This document shows, piece after piece, positions 63,895 to 64,000 of a DNA stretch of 64,000 nt. The translations under genes were made by a program, and so were the position numbers. How positions within the stretch are numbered: position 1 is the stretch's first letter; the number at the start of each line of letters is the position of its first letter. Origin of the DNA: Parafrankia sp. EUN1f (lineage in GTDB: Bacteria > Actinomycetota > Actinomycetes > Frankiales > Frankiaceae); NCBI RefSeq assembly GCF_000177675.1, contig NZ_ADGX01000010.1, positions 35,126 to 99,125 of the forward strand, given 5' to 3'. A model generated the notes under the pieces. That model was not told where the DNA came from and searched no databases. It worked only from the letters and a program-made list of their open reading frames with translations.

Positions 63895-64000
63895 ACCCGA
63901 TCGGGGGATACTGTTGGCCTCGTGGGACGGGCTGCCGGCGCTATGCCAGCCCTCCGTCGGAACACTGGTCACGACGCGGCAACGTAACTCTGTGCAGTTG

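Overview
The window is high-GC actinobacterial DNA. GTG and TTG starts are common, and the gene set includes DtxR/IdeR, an EccC-type type VII secretion ATPase with WXG100 partners, DUF3039, DUF6191, PhoX, and a pSAM2-type integrative element of the AICE class. Together with the style of the transposase remnants, Frankia or a close relative is the best guess. This is inferred from gene content, not from a marker gene.

Layout. 1-15.2 kb is a mixed chromosomal block: an NmrA-like oxidoreductase cut by the window edge with a divergent XRE regulator, a TetR regulator, a two-repeat CxC protein, a secreted streptogramin-lyase-like propeller, two truncated convergent genes that meet at a deletion scar (about 5.43 kb), a DUF2278 protein, a cytochrome P450, a membrane protein with an exact 42-bp triplication, a MerR/aldo-keto reductase pair and a DUF2786 protein. 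15.38-15.72 kb is the eroded end of an older integrated element. 15,721-30,331 is an intact-looking 14,611-bp AICE in the anticodon loop of tRNA-Arg(ACG). Its core set is a Pra-like activator, a small ORF, an FtsK/TraSA-like DNA translocase, a RepSA initiator (TTG start overlapping the translocase stop), Xis, a second AlpA-like small HTH protein and a tyrosine integrase. Its cargo is an AT-richer NACHT NTPase (probable antiphage defence), an XRE/HExxH-peptidase/gamma-glutamylcyclotransferase-like operon, and two paralogous small proteins. A striking unannotated fold lies at 28,331-28,463: a 27-bp helix capped by two perfect hairpins.

30.4-46 kb is a secretion and envelope block. It has a YfcE-like phosphoesterase, a very large LysM/BTAD membrane protein split by a frameshift, a small secretion-associated-looking protein, a cysteine-free S4 divergent from a His-rich protein across two DtxR/IdeR-like boxes, two WXG100 proteins, a 1665-residue EccC ATPase and a PAS-GGDEF protein. 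46-54 kb holds a PhoX-like Tat substrate, a PstS-like membrane-anchored binding protein, DUF6191, a flavin/PNPOx-fold protein and a seven-repeat DUF11 surface protein with a collagen-like tail.

54.3-60.4 kb is a decayed island bounded by a ~100-bp direct repeat and ending at tRNA-Arg(CCT). It contains an IS3-type scrap, a membrane protein, a VapBC-like module, a truncated TIR domain, two orphan membrane or secreted proteins and two fused transposase remnants. 60.6-64 kb has DUF3039, the DtxR/IdeR iron repressor (which may act on the boxes at 38.05 kb) and an NlpC/P60 hydrolase split by a frameshift.

Limits: no searches were run. Family calls rest on motifs and memory of families. Helices, operators and frameshifts were read by eye.
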